A stretch of 64,000 bases of DNA from Pseudomonas fluorescens (GTDB taxonomy: Bacteria; Pseudomonadota; Gammaproteobacteria; Pseudomonadales; Pseudomonadaceae). The position numbers and the translations under genes were made by a program. The number at the start of each line of letters is the position of its first letter. The first letter of the stretch is position 1. The DNA lies in NCBI RefSeq assembly GCF_001307155.1, contig NZ_CP012830.1:6260501-6324500 (forward strand), in the 5' to 3' direction. This document shows positions 49,936-59,588 of the stretch, piece by piece. The notes below the pieces were generated by a model. That model saw only the letters and a list, made by a program, of their open reading frames with translations. It searched no databases and was not told the DNA's origin.

Positions 49936-51288
49936 GTGAGCAACTCAAGCGCTGCACCTGCCGTCTCGCCGGACAATCCTGTCCTGGCGCGCGCCATTTC
50001 GAAAGTGAAGAGCCATGTGCTCCCGCTCTTCGTCATCATGTTCATCGTCAATTACATCGACCGCGTCAACATCGGTTTCGTCCGCACCCACATGGAACAT
50101 GACCTTGGCATCGGTGCCGCGGCTTACGGGCTCGGTGCCGGTTTGTTCTTCATTGGTTATGCGCTGTTCGAAGTGCCCTCCAACATACTGCTGCAAAAAG
50201 TCGGGGCGCGTTTCTGGCTGACCCGGATCATGTTCACCTGGGGCATTACCGCAACGTTGATGGCCTTCATCCAGAACGAAACCCACTTCTACATCTTGCG
50301 ATTTCTGCTGGGTGTGGCCGAAGCCGGTTTCTTCCCGGGCGTCATCTACTACTTCACTCGCTGGTTGCCCGGCGTCGAGCGCGGTAAAGCCATCGCGATC
50401 TTCCTCAGCGGCTCGGCATTCGCCTCGCTGATCTCCGGTCCGCTGTCCGGCATGCTGCTGCAAATCAACGGTCTGGGCATGCATGGCTGGCAGTGGATGT
50501 ACATCATCGAAGGCATGGCGTCGGTGTTCCTGTGCTTCTTTGTCTGGTTCTGGCTGGACTCCAAACCGCATGACGCCAAGTGGCTGAGCCGTGAAGAGCA
50601 AGATGCTCTGGTGGGCGAAATCGATCGCGAACAACGTGAGCGCGACGCCGCCCACACGGTCAAGCCGACCTTGGGCAAGTTGCTCAAGGACCGTCAGATC
50701 ATGCTGTTTTGCGCGCTGTACTTCTGCATTCAGCTGACGATCTACGCCGCGACCTTCTGGCTGCCCAGCATCATCAAGAAGATGGGCGACCTCAGCGACA
50801 TTCAGGTGGGTTTCTACAACTCGATTCCCTGGCTGATTTCGATTGTCGCCATGTATGCCTTCGCCGCACTGTCGGGCAAGTTCAAGTTCCAGCAGGCCTG
50901 GGTTGCGGCTGCGCTATTGATCGCCGCCGCGGGCATGTTCCTGTCGACCACAGGCGGGCCGATCTTCGCGTTTATCGCCATCTGCTTTGCGGCGATCGGT
51001 TTCAAGTCAGCCTCTTCGCTGTTCTGGCCGATTCCCCAGGGCTACCTCGATGCCCGGATCGCTGCCGCAGTCATCGCCTTGATCAACTCCATCGGCAACC
51101 TCGGCGGCTTCGTCGCCCCCACCACCTTCGGCTTTCTGGAGCAAACCACCGGCTCCATTCAGGGCGGGCTGTATGGCCTGGCGGGCACCTCGATCATTGC
51201 TGCGCTGCTGGTGTTTTTCGCCAAGACCAAACCCACGGTAACGGACACAGCCAACACGGACATTCACCAGCCCGTGCTCGGTAAATAG
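49936..51288 (+). CDS. MFS sugar-acid permease (glucarate/galactarate type)
   Basis: A 450-residue 12-helix anion:cation symporter. IMFIVNYIDRVNIGFVRTHM in helix 1, then GAGLFFIGYALFEVPSNILL, VGARFWLTRIMFTWG, and GVAEAGFFPGVIYYFTRW match the ACS/GudP group. GTG start with GGGAG upstream. It is followed after 44 bases by glucarate dehydratase, so its cargo is most likely D-glucarate. Confidence 0.85.
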   Translation: MSNSSAAPAVSPDNPVLARAISKVKSHVLPLFVIMFIVNYIDRVNIGFVRTHMEHDLGIGAAAYGLGAGLFFIGYALFEVPSNILLQKVGARFWLTRIMFTWGITATLMAFIQNETHFYILRFLLGVAEAGFFPGVIYYFTRWLPGVERGKAIAIFLSGSAFASLISGPLSGMLLQINGLGMHGWQWMYIIEGMASVFLCFFVWFWLDSKPHDAKWLSREEQDALVGEIDREQRERDAAHTVKPTLGKLLKDRQIMLFCALYFCIQLTIYAATFWLPSIIKKMGDLSDIQVGFYNSIPWLISIVAMYAFAALSGKFKFQQAWVAAALLIAAAGMFLSTTGGPIFAFIAICFAAIGFKSASSLFWPIPQGYLDARIAAAVIALINSIGNLGGFVAPTTFGFLEQTTGSIQGGLYGLAGTSIIAALLVFFAKTKPTVTDTANTDIHQPVLGK

Positions 51289-51332
51289 CACTGATCGGCG
51301 CTTGGCTCGAACTGACAAGACAGGAATTGAAC

Positions 51333-52682
51333 ATGAACACTGAACACCTGCACCACACCGGCAAAGCCCCGCTGATCACCAGCCTCCAGGTCATCCCGGT
51401 TGCCGGCCATGACAGCATGCTGATGAACCTCAGCGGCGCCCACGGCCCGTTCTTCACCCGCAACATCGTCATTCTCAAGGACAGCGCCGGCAACGTCGGC
51501 GTCGGTGAAGTCCCCGGTGGCGAGCGCATTCGTGAAACGCTGGAAGACGCCCGCAGCCTGGTGGTCGGGCAACCGATCGGCAACTACCAAAGCATCCTCA
51601 ACGCCATGCGCAGTGCGTTCGCTGCCCGCGATTCGGCCGGCCGTGGCCAGCAAACTTTTGACTTGCGCATCACCATCCATGCGGTGACTGCCATGGAGGC
51701 GGCCTTGCTGGATTTGCTCGGTCAGTTCCTCGAAGTTCCGGTGGCGGCCTTGCTCGGTGAAGGCCAGCAACGCGATGCGGTGAAGATGCTCGGCTATCTG
51801 TTCTACATTGGCGACCGTCACCAGACCGATCTGGCGTACCGCAGCGAACCCGACGCAGATGACTGGTTCCGCTTGCGCCACGAACAGGCGATGACGCCTG
51901 AAGCCGTCGTGCGCCTGGCCGAGGCCGCCAAGGCCAAATACGGTTTCAACGACTTCAAGCTCAAAGGCGGTGTGCTGCGCGGCGAGGAAGAAATTGAAGC
52001 CGTTACTGCTTTGGCCGAGCGCTTTCCTGATGCACGTATCACTCTTGACCCGAATGGCGCCTGGTCGCTTAAAGAAGCCATCCGTTTGTGCCGTGATCAG
52101 CATCACGTTCTCGCTTACGCCGAAGACCCATGCGGCGCAGAAAACGGTTACTCGGGCCGTGAAGTCATGGCTGAGTTCCGCCGCGCCACGGGTTTGAAAA
52201 CCGCGACCAACATGATCGCCACCGACTGGCGCGAAATGGGCCATGCCATCCAGTTGCAATCGGTAGACATTCCATTGGCCGATCCGCACTTCTGGACCAT
52301 GCAAGGCTCGGTACGCGTGGCGCAGATGTGCCATGAATGGGGGCTGACCTGGGGTTCTCACTCCAACAACCACTTCGACATTTCACTGGCGATGTTCACC
52401 CAGGTCGCGGCGGCTGCACCCGGCGATATCACCGCAATCGACACCCACTGGATCTGGCAGGACGGGCAACGCCTGACCCAGGAGCCACTGCAAATCGTCG
52501 ACGGTTACATCAAGGTTCCAGCCCGGCCCGGCCTGGGCGTCGACATCGACATGGACGCGGTGGCCAAGGCTCACGAACTCTACAAAGGCATGGGCCTCGG
52601 TGCGCGCGACGACAGCGTGGCGATGCAGTTCATGATTCCGGGATGGAAGTTCGATAACAAAAAGCCCTGCCTGGTGCGCTGA
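51333..52682 (+). CDS. gudD: Glucarate dehydratase
   Basis: A 449-residue enolase-superfamily enzyme making 5-keto-4-deoxyglucarate from D-glucarate (or idarate). TLDPNGAWSLKEAI and AYAEDPCGAENGYSGREVMA hold the metal ligands Asp/Glu; FNDFKLKGGVL the KxK lysine; and GLTWGSHSNNHFDISLA the catalytic histidine. Start at 51333 after CAGGAATTGAAC. The downstream pathway genes (KDG dehydratase, semialdehyde dehydrogenase) are not in the window. Confidence 0.96.
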   Translation: MNTEHLHHTGKAPLITSLQVIPVAGHDSMLMNLSGAHGPFFTRNIVILKDSAGNVGVGEVPGGERIRETLEDARSLVVGQPIGNYQSILNAMRSAFAARDSAGRGQQTFDLRITIHAVTAMEAALLDLLGQFLEVPVAALLGEGQQRDAVKMLGYLFYIGDRHQTDLAYRSEPDADDWFRLRHEQAMTPEAVVRLAEAAKAKYGFNDFKLKGGVLRGEEEIEAVTALAERFPDARITLDPNGAWSLKEAIRLCRDQHHVLAYAEDPCGAENGYSGREVMAEFRRATGLKTATNMIATDWREMGHAIQLQSVDIPLADPHFWTMQGSVRVAQMCHEWGLTWGSHSNNHFDISLAMFTQVAAAAPGDITAIDTHWIWQDGQRLTQEPLQIVDGYIKVPARPGLGVDIDMDAVAKAHELYKGMGLGARDDSVAMQFMIPGWKFDNKKPCLVR

Positions 52683-52718
52683 GCTTCGGCGGCTACGCAA
52701 CGTGATGCCTTGAAACAA

Positions 52719-52748
52719 GCGAGGACAGGTTCATTGCCCTGTCCTCGC
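52719..52748 (+). terminator. Terminator-like perfect hairpin after gudD
   Basis: GCGAGGACAGG, loop of eight, CCTGTCCTCGC. Eleven-bp perfect stem, but without a clear T-run. Confidence 0.6.
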
Positions 52749-52913
52749 CTTCTCGCGAATAGATCTATCCCCTCCGCTCCCCCGCCTCCGCGTTTATCGG
52801 ATCAGAAACAACCCTGTCAAAAAATTTATCCCGCCGAGAACAGGCCGAAAGATTGACCTCTCTAGGATGAGCGCACGCCTGAAGTTCAGGCAGCATTCGA
52901 GGCTAAATAACCT

Positions 52914-53768
52914 ATGACGCGCCCACTTTCGACCAAGGCCAACTACAGCATTGTGTTGGTCAACTACAAATCGCTTGAACTGACCAGAACCTGCCTGGAA
53001 CTGCTGCGCGAGCATGTGCAAGCAGCTGGCGTGCCGGTGTTTGTGGTGGACAACTATTCGAACGATGCGAGCAGCGAATACCTGCGCACGCTCGACTGGA
53101 TCAACCTGATCGAACGCAAAAGCAATGGCCCTGAAGCCGGGAGTTTTGCTCATGGCCGGGCCCTGGACCTTGCCCTGGAGCAGGTTGAAACCGAGTACCT
53201 GTTCTTGTTGCACACCGACACGTTCATTTACGACCCGGCCGTGTTCAGCCTGATGCTCAGCCAGTGCGCTGGCCCGCAGGAAGTGGCGGCGGTCGGCTGC
53301 CTGGAACAGCTGAACCGAGGTGTAGCCCGAACAGCCTGGCGCCTGACATCGCGATTTTTCAAGCACTACACCCGGCGCAGCTTGCTGGCCCTGGGATTGA
53401 ATGCTCGGGCACCGAAACCGTTCAGGGAAGTTCACTTGAAAAGCTTCTGCACCCTGTGGAACGTGCGCCTGGTTAAACAACACGGCCTGCACTTTCAAAT
53501 GGATGGGCGCAATCCCGGTTACGAACTGCAAGATCGAATGGCGGCGCTGAACTACAAGATCAGCTTCATTTCGCCACGCACGATATTCCGTTATCTGGAC
53601 CATATTCAAAGCGGGACAGTTTCAGCGATGGGCGGTTATGCGCGCAGCCACCGCAGGGTCAAGGTGTACAACCAACTGACCGGACAGCGAGCCTTCAAGG
53701 CTGATGCATTGCAGACAAACGGCTACGTAGGATCGCTCAAGCAAGCGCGCTCTCCCGCTATTGTTTGA
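52914..53768 (+). CDS. Glycosyltransferase family 2-like protein
   Basis: A 284-residue GT-A-fold protein: SIVLVNYKSLELTRTCLELL, VPVFVVDNYSNDASSEYLR for the nucleotide site, then LFLLHTDTFIYDP, where HTD takes the DxD place, and GRNPGYELQDRMAALNYKIS. No membrane helix. Probably adds a sugar to a surface glycan or other acceptor; no glycan cluster is adjacent. An opposing frame over 52794-53609 is a shadow. Confidence 0.8.
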   Translation: MTRPLSTKANYSIVLVNYKSLELTRTCLELLREHVQAAGVPVFVVDNYSNDASSEYLRTLDWINLIERKSNGPEAGSFAHGRALDLALEQVETEYLFLLHTDTFIYDPAVFSLMLSQCAGPQEVAAVGCLEQLNRGVARTAWRLTSRFFKHYTRRSLLALGLNARAPKPFREVHLKSFCTLWNVRLVKQHGLHFQMDGRNPGYELQDRMAALNYKISFISPRTIFRYLDHIQSGTVSAMGGYARSHRRVKVYNQLTGQRAFKADALQTNGYVGSLKQARSPAIV

Positions 53769-53849
53769 TGCCTGCTTCCAAAAGATCGTCCGAACGCGGC
53801 CCGAACCTTCGGCAGCTCCTACGGATATCACCCACCACAACGAAATGAT

Positions 53850-54195
53850 ACGCCCGCCCCCACCACTCAACAGGCCGAGCGTTAGCTCGCCTGCCGCCGT
53901 TGATCTTGATCCACCCGCCCCTTCGGGAGGCCGAGTGGAGGTGTTCATCATGGGGTGGGCGCGCAGCGCCGTTCGACGAAGTCGAACACATCGAGAGGAG
54001 GTCGTCGCGAAGCAGACCGTAGGCGATGCCCCCTGATGAATACCGGAGTGAGGGAACGCCGAGCCTAGGCGAGGTGCCGTACGCTTGGGGCGAGCGTTTT
54101 TTTGCTTACTTTTTTTAGGCGCTTGTAAAAAAAGTGAGTCGCCGTCAGGCGAAACCCTAAGTGGCCGTTACCGCAGGAATGGATATGTACACCAG
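53850..54195. repeat. Long structured intergenic repeat of Pseudomonas type
   Basis: No gene is visible in 53769-54316. The sequence has ordered parts: CCCGCCCCTTCGGGAGG at 53920 on, GAGGAGGTCGTCGCGAAGC at 53995 on, GGCGATGCCCCCTGATGAAT at 54022 on, and a 12-bp stem CTTACTTTTTTT/AAAAAAAGTGAG around 54104-54137. I remember closely related copies in many Pseudomonas genomes; it is not a normal REP. Confidence 0.55.
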
Positions 54196-54221
54196 CGGGA
54201 GATTGGTCGGCTGTCAGGCCG

Positions 54222-54250
54222 CCTTCGCGAGCAAGCTCGTCTCCTACAGG
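54222..54250. repeat. REP-like element
   Basis: CGCCTTCGCGAGCAAGCTCG followed by TCTCCTACAGG is a standard fluorescens-group REP unit. A second half-copy (AAAGATCGCAGCC) lies at about 54303-54316. Confidence 0.65.
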
Positions 54251-54316
54251 TTTGATTGGTGTACATCTGAAAGAGATTGGCCGGCTATCGGGCCGCCAAG
54301 GTCAAAAGATCGCAGC

Positions 54317-54862
54317 CTACGACACCAGAGGCCATTCAGCCAGCGCCCGATAACGGCCTTTATGCGACTCGAACAACGCAAAATGCCCAGCACTCAAATG
54401 AAAGTCCGGGGGCGTTTCAGACTCCGGAACAGGCTCCCGAAAGTCACGCATCAAGGTCAAATGAGGACGATATTCCCGAGGCGCGTCGGCAAACCCAAGC
54501 GCCAGCATCGCCTGCTGCAAGGCATACACCAACTGACGCAACGGCAACGACGTCTGCGTTGGCGCGAGTAACAAAACACCGGCACGACGCCAGGCATCCA
54601 ACTGGTCGAGAGAGACCGTCAAGCGCTCGCCCGGCGTTCTGACTTGCGCGGCAGCCGCGCAGATATCCGGAATCTGCGTCACCGCCACAGCCCCCAGAAA
54701 CATCAGCGTCAGATGAAAATTTTCCGCTGGCACCGGACGTCCGCTAGTAAGCCGCAGAGCGCTTCGCCATTGGGCGATCGCTCGACGTTGTGCCGTGGCG
54801 CAGGGCAGCGCGAAAAACAATCGCTTGAACGGTTCGCCCTGCTCACGCGGTCCATTGTTCAT
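54317..54862 (-). CDS. thpR: RNA 2',3'-cyclic phosphodiesterase
   Basis: A 181-residue 2H phosphoesterase. The two HxTL motifs are HLTLMFLG and HLTLMRDF, with FKRLFFALP at the start. It opens 2',3'-cyclic phosphate to a 2'-phosphate on RNA in other bacteria. Start at 54862 has GGAGG upstream; the frame extends to 54958 but overlaps the next gene. Confidence 0.92.
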   Translation of the reverse strand: MNNGPREQGEPFKRLFFALPCATAQRRAIAQWRSALRLTSGRPVPAENFHLTLMFLGAVAVTQIPDICAAAAQVRTPGERLTVSLDQLDAWRRAGVLLLAPTQTSLPLRQLVYALQQAMLALGFADAPREYRPHLTLMRDFREPVPESETPPDFHLSAGHFALFESHKGRYRALAEWPLVS

Positions 54863-54896
54863 GCCTTGTACCTCCCGACTGGAGTGCGAGTAACGC

Positions 54897-56477
54897 TCAG
54901 GACTTGCCGCCGAGCGCGGCCGACAATGCGGCATCCCGCCCATAAATATCCGGGGCATACAGCAACTGGCCTTGCCGGTCGGCTTGCACGGTCCAGTAAC
55001 TGAGCAGGATCGGCACCGGCGTAGCCAGCCTGAATTCGTGGGTCAGCCCCGTTGCCAGCAACTCATTGGTCCGCTGACGCTCAGCCGGACTCAACAACAG
55101 ATCGCGCAACTGCATTGCCTGCTCGACCCGCACACAGCCTGAACTGAACGCCCGCGGCGCCTTTTGGAAAAGCGCCTGGCTGGGGGTGTCGTGCAGGTAC
55201 ACGGCGAACGGATTGGGGAAGCGGATCGCCATTTGCCCCAGCGGATTCTTCGGCCCCGCGTCCTGGCGCAGGAGGATGTTGCCGGGGTTATCCCAGTCGA
55301 TCTCGTCCACCGCCAACGGATGGCCGTCACTGTCCAGTACCTGCAGGTTCTGTTTACCGAGGAACGCCTGATCCCGGCGAATTTCCGGCAGCTTGTCTTC
55401 ACGCATGATGGTCGGTGGCACGGTCCAGGTCGGGTTCAGGGTCAGGCGCGTAACCGACGACTTCAGCAGCGGGGTCTGCCGCTCGGCACGCCCCACCTGA
55501 GTGCGCGTCTGCCAGACCGGCGTACCGCCCTGATAGACGGTCAACGTCGCTGCGGCCACATTGACCAGCAGACCATTGGGTTCCAGATCCTGCGCCAGCC
55601 AGCGAAAACGTTCGAGGTTGACCCGCAACTGCTCGCGCCGCAGCGCCGGACTGACGTTCAGTTCGGTCAAGGTGCCCTCCCCCAGCACGCCATCCGCTTG
55701 CAGCGAATGGCTCAGCTGGAAGCTTTTCAGCGCGCTCACCAGCTCCTTGTTGTAGACCGTGCCGACACCCGCGGAAACGTTGGCCAGATAGCCTTCGTTG
55801 AAGAGTCGCTTCGCCAGCTCGGGAACTCGCGCATCCTGTGCGCCGGGTTGTAACAGGGGGCCACTGGCAAGCGCTTGCCAATGGGGCAACGGCCGCTGGC
55901 GCTGTCGGGCATAAACACGGCGCAAGCTCTGGTATTGCTCAAGGCTTGGACGCGCCAGTTGAAAAGCCGTTGCCATGTCTTGCAGACCCGGCCCGGCGAT
56001 GGCCAGCACCTCGGCGGGTCGGTCGTACGGCAATGCCTGTGCATGCCACAACGGCTCGAAACGCGATTGCCGCAAGCGGCCGTAACGCAGGTCCTGCAGG
56101 GCTTGAAGATAACGCTGACTGATGCCGATATCGGCACACACTGCATCCACTTCGGCAGCGCTCGTGGGCAAGCTGTAGCGCTTCGGGTCCAGTCCATCAT
56201 CGGCCAACTGCTGCACCTGTGCCTGCAAGGCCGACAAGCGTCCGTTGGCCGTCCAGATCAGGACGTAGTCCTGCTGCTGATAAAAGGCCTGCAACAGCGT
56301 TTGCGCCGACGCACTCAGGTGCGCGGCCAGACGCGGGCAATCGACCGGCAATTGAGTGAGCGCCAATTTCAATGGGCTGTCGTGATCAGCCAGCTCGTTC
56401 TGGGCAGTCGCGACCAATGGCGCAGCGAGCAGGAAAAGGCTCAAGTAACATGCGTGCTTTTTGATCAACTGCTTCAC
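54897..56477 (-). CDS. L,D-transpeptidase, YcbB-type
   Basis: A 526-residue exported enzyme: signal peptide 1-25; L,D-transpeptidase scaffold domain (about 35-210); peptidoglycan-binding-like segment (AKRLFNEGYLANVSAGVGTV; SALKSFQLSHSLQADGVLGE); and YkuD catalytic domain with HDTPSQALF and SSGCVRVEQ, with the nucleophile Cys. Makes 3-3 cross-links in peptidoglycan. Complete. Confidence 0.92.
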   Translation of the reverse strand: MKQLIKKHACYLSLFLLAAPLVATAQNELADHDSPLKLALTQLPVDCPRLAAHLSASAQTLLQAFYQQQDYVLIWTANGRLSALQAQVQQLADDGLDPKRYSLPTSAAEVDAVCADIGISQRYLQALQDLRYGRLRQSRFEPLWHAQALPYDRPAEVLAIAGPGLQDMATAFQLARPSLEQYQSLRRVYARQRQRPLPHWQALASGPLLQPGAQDARVPELAKRLFNEGYLANVSAGVGTVYNKELVSALKSFQLSHSLQADGVLGEGTLTELNVSPALRREQLRVNLERFRWLAQDLEPNGLLVNVAAATLTVYQGGTPVWQTRTQVGRAERQTPLLKSSVTRLTLNPTWTVPPTIMREDKLPEIRRDQAFLGKQNLQVLDSDGHPLAVDEIDWDNPGNILLRQDAGPKNPLGQMAIRFPNPFAVYLHDTPSQALFQKAPRAFSSGCVRVEQAMQLRDLLLSPAERQRTNELLATGLTHEFRLATPVPILLSYWTVQADRQGQLLYAPDIYGRDAALSAALGGKS

Positions 56478-56612
56478 TCCACTCCATGACCGTCAAGTAG
56501 ACGGTCAACCTCTGCAGCAGGTGCGGCAAGCACCAAGGCCAGCGTATGCACAGGCCTGCCGAGGGAACGACAGGAGGTCGGGAGCCAACAATAACAACAG
56601 GACTCTCTGCGC

Positions 56613-57326
56613 ATGCTGACCTTTTTACGCCGACACTGTCTGGCAGCTATGACACTGGGCGCAATGTGCAGTTCGGCATTCGCCGCCGACACCCACAATC
56701 AAACGTTATATAACAGCCTCGCGCACGCCGCTCCGGAACTCAATCCCCAAGCACTGCAAAGTGCCCTGAACGCCATGCAATGCGCCGTCAACAGTGGCGC
56801 TAAGCAAGCCGAGCGTCTGGCCGTGATCGACTATTCGCAACCGTCCACGGCTCGTCGTCTTTGGATCTTCGATTTGCGCAAAAAGTCCCTGGTGCTGCGC
56901 GACCTGGTCGCTCATGGGCAAAAATCCGGGGAAAATTTCGCCACGCAATTCTCCAATCGCGTTGGCAGCTATCAGTCCAGTCTGGGCCTGTTTCGCACCC
57001 AGGAAAGCTATCAGGGCAGCCACGGCTACTCGCTGCGCATGGACGGTCTGGAACCGGGCTTCAATGATCGCGCACGTGATCGCGACCTCGTGATTCACGC
57101 GGCCGACTACGTGAATCCCTTATGGAGTGAACGCCAGGGACGTATCGGTCGCAGCCAGGGTTGCCCGGCAGTGCGCCCGCAAGTGGCGCGCCAGGTGATC
57201 GATAAACTCAAGGACGGCCAGTTCATGTTTTCCTGGTATCCCGACCAGCACTGGCTGAAAGCCTCGGCCTACCTCAACTGTCGGCCACACCTGGTGACCG
57301 ATATCCTCACTGCGCACAATGACTGA
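56613..57326 (+). CDS. Murein L,D-transpeptidase catalytic-domain (YkuD_2) protein
   Basis: A 237-residue exported protein: signal peptide 1-24; motifs IDYSQPSTARRLWIFDL, HGYSLRMDGLEPGFNDRARD, VIHAADYVNP, and GRIGRSQGCPAVRPQ with the catalytic Cys. Divergent from the YcbB-type gene, so two peptidoglycan L,D-transpeptidase genes sit back to back. Confidence 0.85.
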   Translation: MLTFLRRHCLAAMTLGAMCSSAFAADTHNQTLYNSLAHAAPELNPQALQSALNAMQCAVNSGAKQAERLAVIDYSQPSTARRLWIFDLRKKSLVLRDLVAHGQKSGENFATQFSNRVGSYQSSLGLFRTQESYQGSHGYSLRMDGLEPGFNDRARDRDLVIHAADYVNPLWSERQGRIGRSQGCPAVRPQVARQVIDKLKDGQFMFSWYPDQHWLKASAYLNCRPHLVTDILTAHND

Positions 57327-57335
57327 CCCGCGGAC

Positions 57336-57716
57336 TCAGCCCTTGGCCGCCATCGCGGTGACTTCCACACGCATGCCTTCGACCGCCAGGGCGGCTACGC
57401 CAACGGCGGCGCGCACCGGCCAGGGCTTGGCGAAAAAGCGTTGATAGACCTCGTTGAAGGCGGCGCGGTCGGCCATGTCGGTGAGGTAGATGGTCAAATG
57501 CATGACCCGGTCCATGGAACTGCCAGCCCGTTCCAACGCGACCTTGAGTGCCTGCAGCGTGCACTCGCTCTGCTCGGTGATGCCACCCAACTCCAGGCTA
57601 CCGTCAGCGCGGGTGGGGATCTGGGTCGAGACCAGCAGGCCGCCGAAACCGGCAACATCGGAGGAGATGGATTCCGGGTCCGGGTCGGGGATAAAGGTCA
57701 GGTCTTGGTTTGCCAT
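57336..57716 (-). CDS. RidA-family protein
   Basis: A 126-residue RidA/YjgF protein: VAGFGGLLVSTQIPTRADGS, ECTLQALKVALERAGSSMDR, VMHLTIYLTDM, RAAVGVAALAVEGMRVEVTA with E at the site seen in RidA. Active RidA proteins release ammonia from enamine/imine intermediates using an Arg (here in VRAAV). Start at 57716. Confidence 0.88.
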   Translation of the reverse strand: MANQDLTFIPDPDPESISSDVAGFGGLLVSTQIPTRADGSLELGGITEQSECTLQALKVALERAGSSMDRVMHLTIYLTDMADRAAFNEVYQRFFAKPWPVRAAVGVAALAVEGMRVEVTAMAAKG

Positions 57717-57864
57717 GAGAGGATCTCTTGCTTGAAGTGCTAAAGGGGTGATCGTGTAAGCCGCGGCCAGTTTACAACCCCATCGTCTGGGAGCAATCAA
57801 TGCACGCAACCCTGTCTTCTCGGCGACGACTTCGACGCCCAGGCGGGCTCTCGGGCACTGTTGC

Positions 57865-59496
57865 CTAAAGCTTGTAGGTCACATACCGACCTCGCCCGTT
57901 TTTTTTGGCTTGATACATGACGCGGTCTGCGGCCAGCAGAAGCATATCCGCAGAGCTTTCCCCGTTCCCCAGTGCAATGCCAATCGAAACACCCACGATG
58001 CAGACCGTACCGGAAATAAAAAACGGCGCTCCCAGTGCTTCAATACATTTAGTCGCGACGGTGCTCACGATCTCTTCGGCATCGTCCCCAAGGTCACTCA
58101 GCAGAACAACAAACTCATCACCCCCGATGCGCGCCAAGGTATCGGTCTCCCGGACAACCCGGCGAAAGCGCCTCGCCACTTGCCGCAACACCTCGTCACC
58201 CGCCTCGTGGCCAAGGGTGTCATTGATATGCTTGAAGCCATCGAGGTCCATGAACAACAGGCCCACACTCGTCTCTTTGCGTTGTGCCAGAGCCAACACG
58301 TGACGAAGCTGGCCCGAGAGATGATGCCTATTGGGCAAACCCGTCAACATATCGTGATGAGCAATTTTTTTAAGCTGGGCCTGTTTGTCATCCAGCTTGA
58401 TCAACAAACGATTGAAGGCCGAGATCAAGTGACCGACTTCATCATTGCGAGTGACTGGCAAGGGAGCCAGTGGTCGTTCATCACGCGTCATGCGGTCAGC
58501 CTGCGCGGCGGCACGAAACAGATGACGAAAGACAAAGTACAGACCAATGGACGAGAACACGGCGAAAATCAAAATGGATATAAACGCCCCCCTGATCAAG
58601 AAATGCTGTGTGCGATCGACGGTCGCAAAAGCCTCACTGCTGGGCAAACGGGCAACGACGAACCAGCCGGTACTTGGGACCGAGACCATTGCAGAGACTT
58701 CCTCGACCCCATCGATGTTGAGCGCTACCTCCGCACCGCGAAACCCGGCCATGGCCCGATCATGCAGAGCATTGGCGCCGGGAGGCGGCGTTGGCTTGAG
58801 CGTCATGTCCTGCGCCGAGGACTCGACAAACAATCGACTTTCCGGGAAAACCAGCTGGAAGCCGCCGGCTGTCTCCCCCATGCGGCTCTGGAGCAGGGAG
58901 TCCAGAAACCCTGGCGCTGCGAGTGCCGTGACGCCCACGAGAACGGCTTGAACCCTATCGTGTTCATCCCTGATGGGCGCGGACATCGGCAGCAGCGGTT
59001 TTTGGGTTGTTTGATCCACCGCAGGACGCCCGACAAATGAACGTCCTGCCCATCCGGCTTGAATGTCATCACGCTCTGCGTAAGGGGTATTGAGTGGCGG
59101 TGTCAGGTCGGGATAGCTTGCGAGTAAATCCCCATTGGCGTTCACGATGTACACATCTGTCGAGAACAACGTCTGGTAGGCGTAATGCTCTTTCAGCCAG
59201 GCGCGCAGTCGCTTGGGTTGCTTGAGGAAATCAACAGGAATGGAGCTGGCAAGGAGCTCAAGCAAACGCTGACGCTGAATGATTTTGTCGTCGATGTCGC
59301 GAGCGACATACGTCGCCAACGCTAATTGCTGGCCTTCCACGACCGCGCTCAAATCCTCACGCAGAAAGTCGGTTAGCACGTAATAACGCACGACCACCCC
59401 AAACACGACAATGCACAGCGCCAATCCCAACAGCCGAGTGACGACACTGTTGAAGATTCGGGTGAAATTCAAGGGCATATGAGAGTTATTTGGCAT
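57865..59496 (-). CDS. Membrane diguanylate cyclase (dCACHE-HAMP-GGDEF)
   Basis: A 543-residue protein: membrane segment 16-38, periplasmic double-CACHE (about 40-290), second segment about 295-320, HAMP, coiled coil, then GGDEF domain (about 375-543) with RIGGDEFVVLLSD. The RETD I-site lies five residues before GGDEF, so product inhibition by c-di-GMP is likely. Signal sensed is unknown; CACHE domains often bind amino acids or organic acids. Confidence 0.9.
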   Translation of the reverse strand: MPNNSHMPLNFTRIFNSVVTRLLGLALCIVVFGVVVRYYVLTDFLREDLSAVVEGQQLALATYVARDIDDKIIQRQRLLELLASSIPVDFLKQPKRLRAWLKEHYAYQTLFSTDVYIVNANGDLLASYPDLTPPLNTPYAERDDIQAGWAGRSFVGRPAVDQTTQKPLLPMSAPIRDEHDRVQAVLVGVTALAAPGFLDSLLQSRMGETAGGFQLVFPESRLFVESSAQDMTLKPTPPPGANALHDRAMAGFRGAEVALNIDGVEEVSAMVSVPSTGWFVVARLPSSEAFATVDRTQHFLIRGAFISILIFAVFSSIGLYFVFRHLFRAAAQADRMTRDERPLAPLPVTRNDEVGHLISAFNRLLIKLDDKQAQLKKIAHHDMLTGLPNRHHLSGQLRHVLALAQRKETSVGLLFMDLDGFKHINDTLGHEAGDEVLRQVARRFRRVVRETDTLARIGGDEFVVLLSDLGDDAEEIVSTVATKCIEALGAPFFISGTVCIVGVSIGIALGNGESSADMLLLAADRVMYQAKKNGRGRYVTYKL

Positions 59497-59588
59497 GGCC
59501 GGAGTGTAGCCGAGGGCGTAGTGCTTTTGGGTGTTTTCCCTTCACGGCGCGGCCAATCCATCGTCAGGTATCCGGGTTCGAGCACAGG

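Noticed and set aside
52794..53609. 271-codon minus-strand frame over the glycosyltransferase
   Set aside because: The plus-strand product has GT-A motifs; the opposing product has none.
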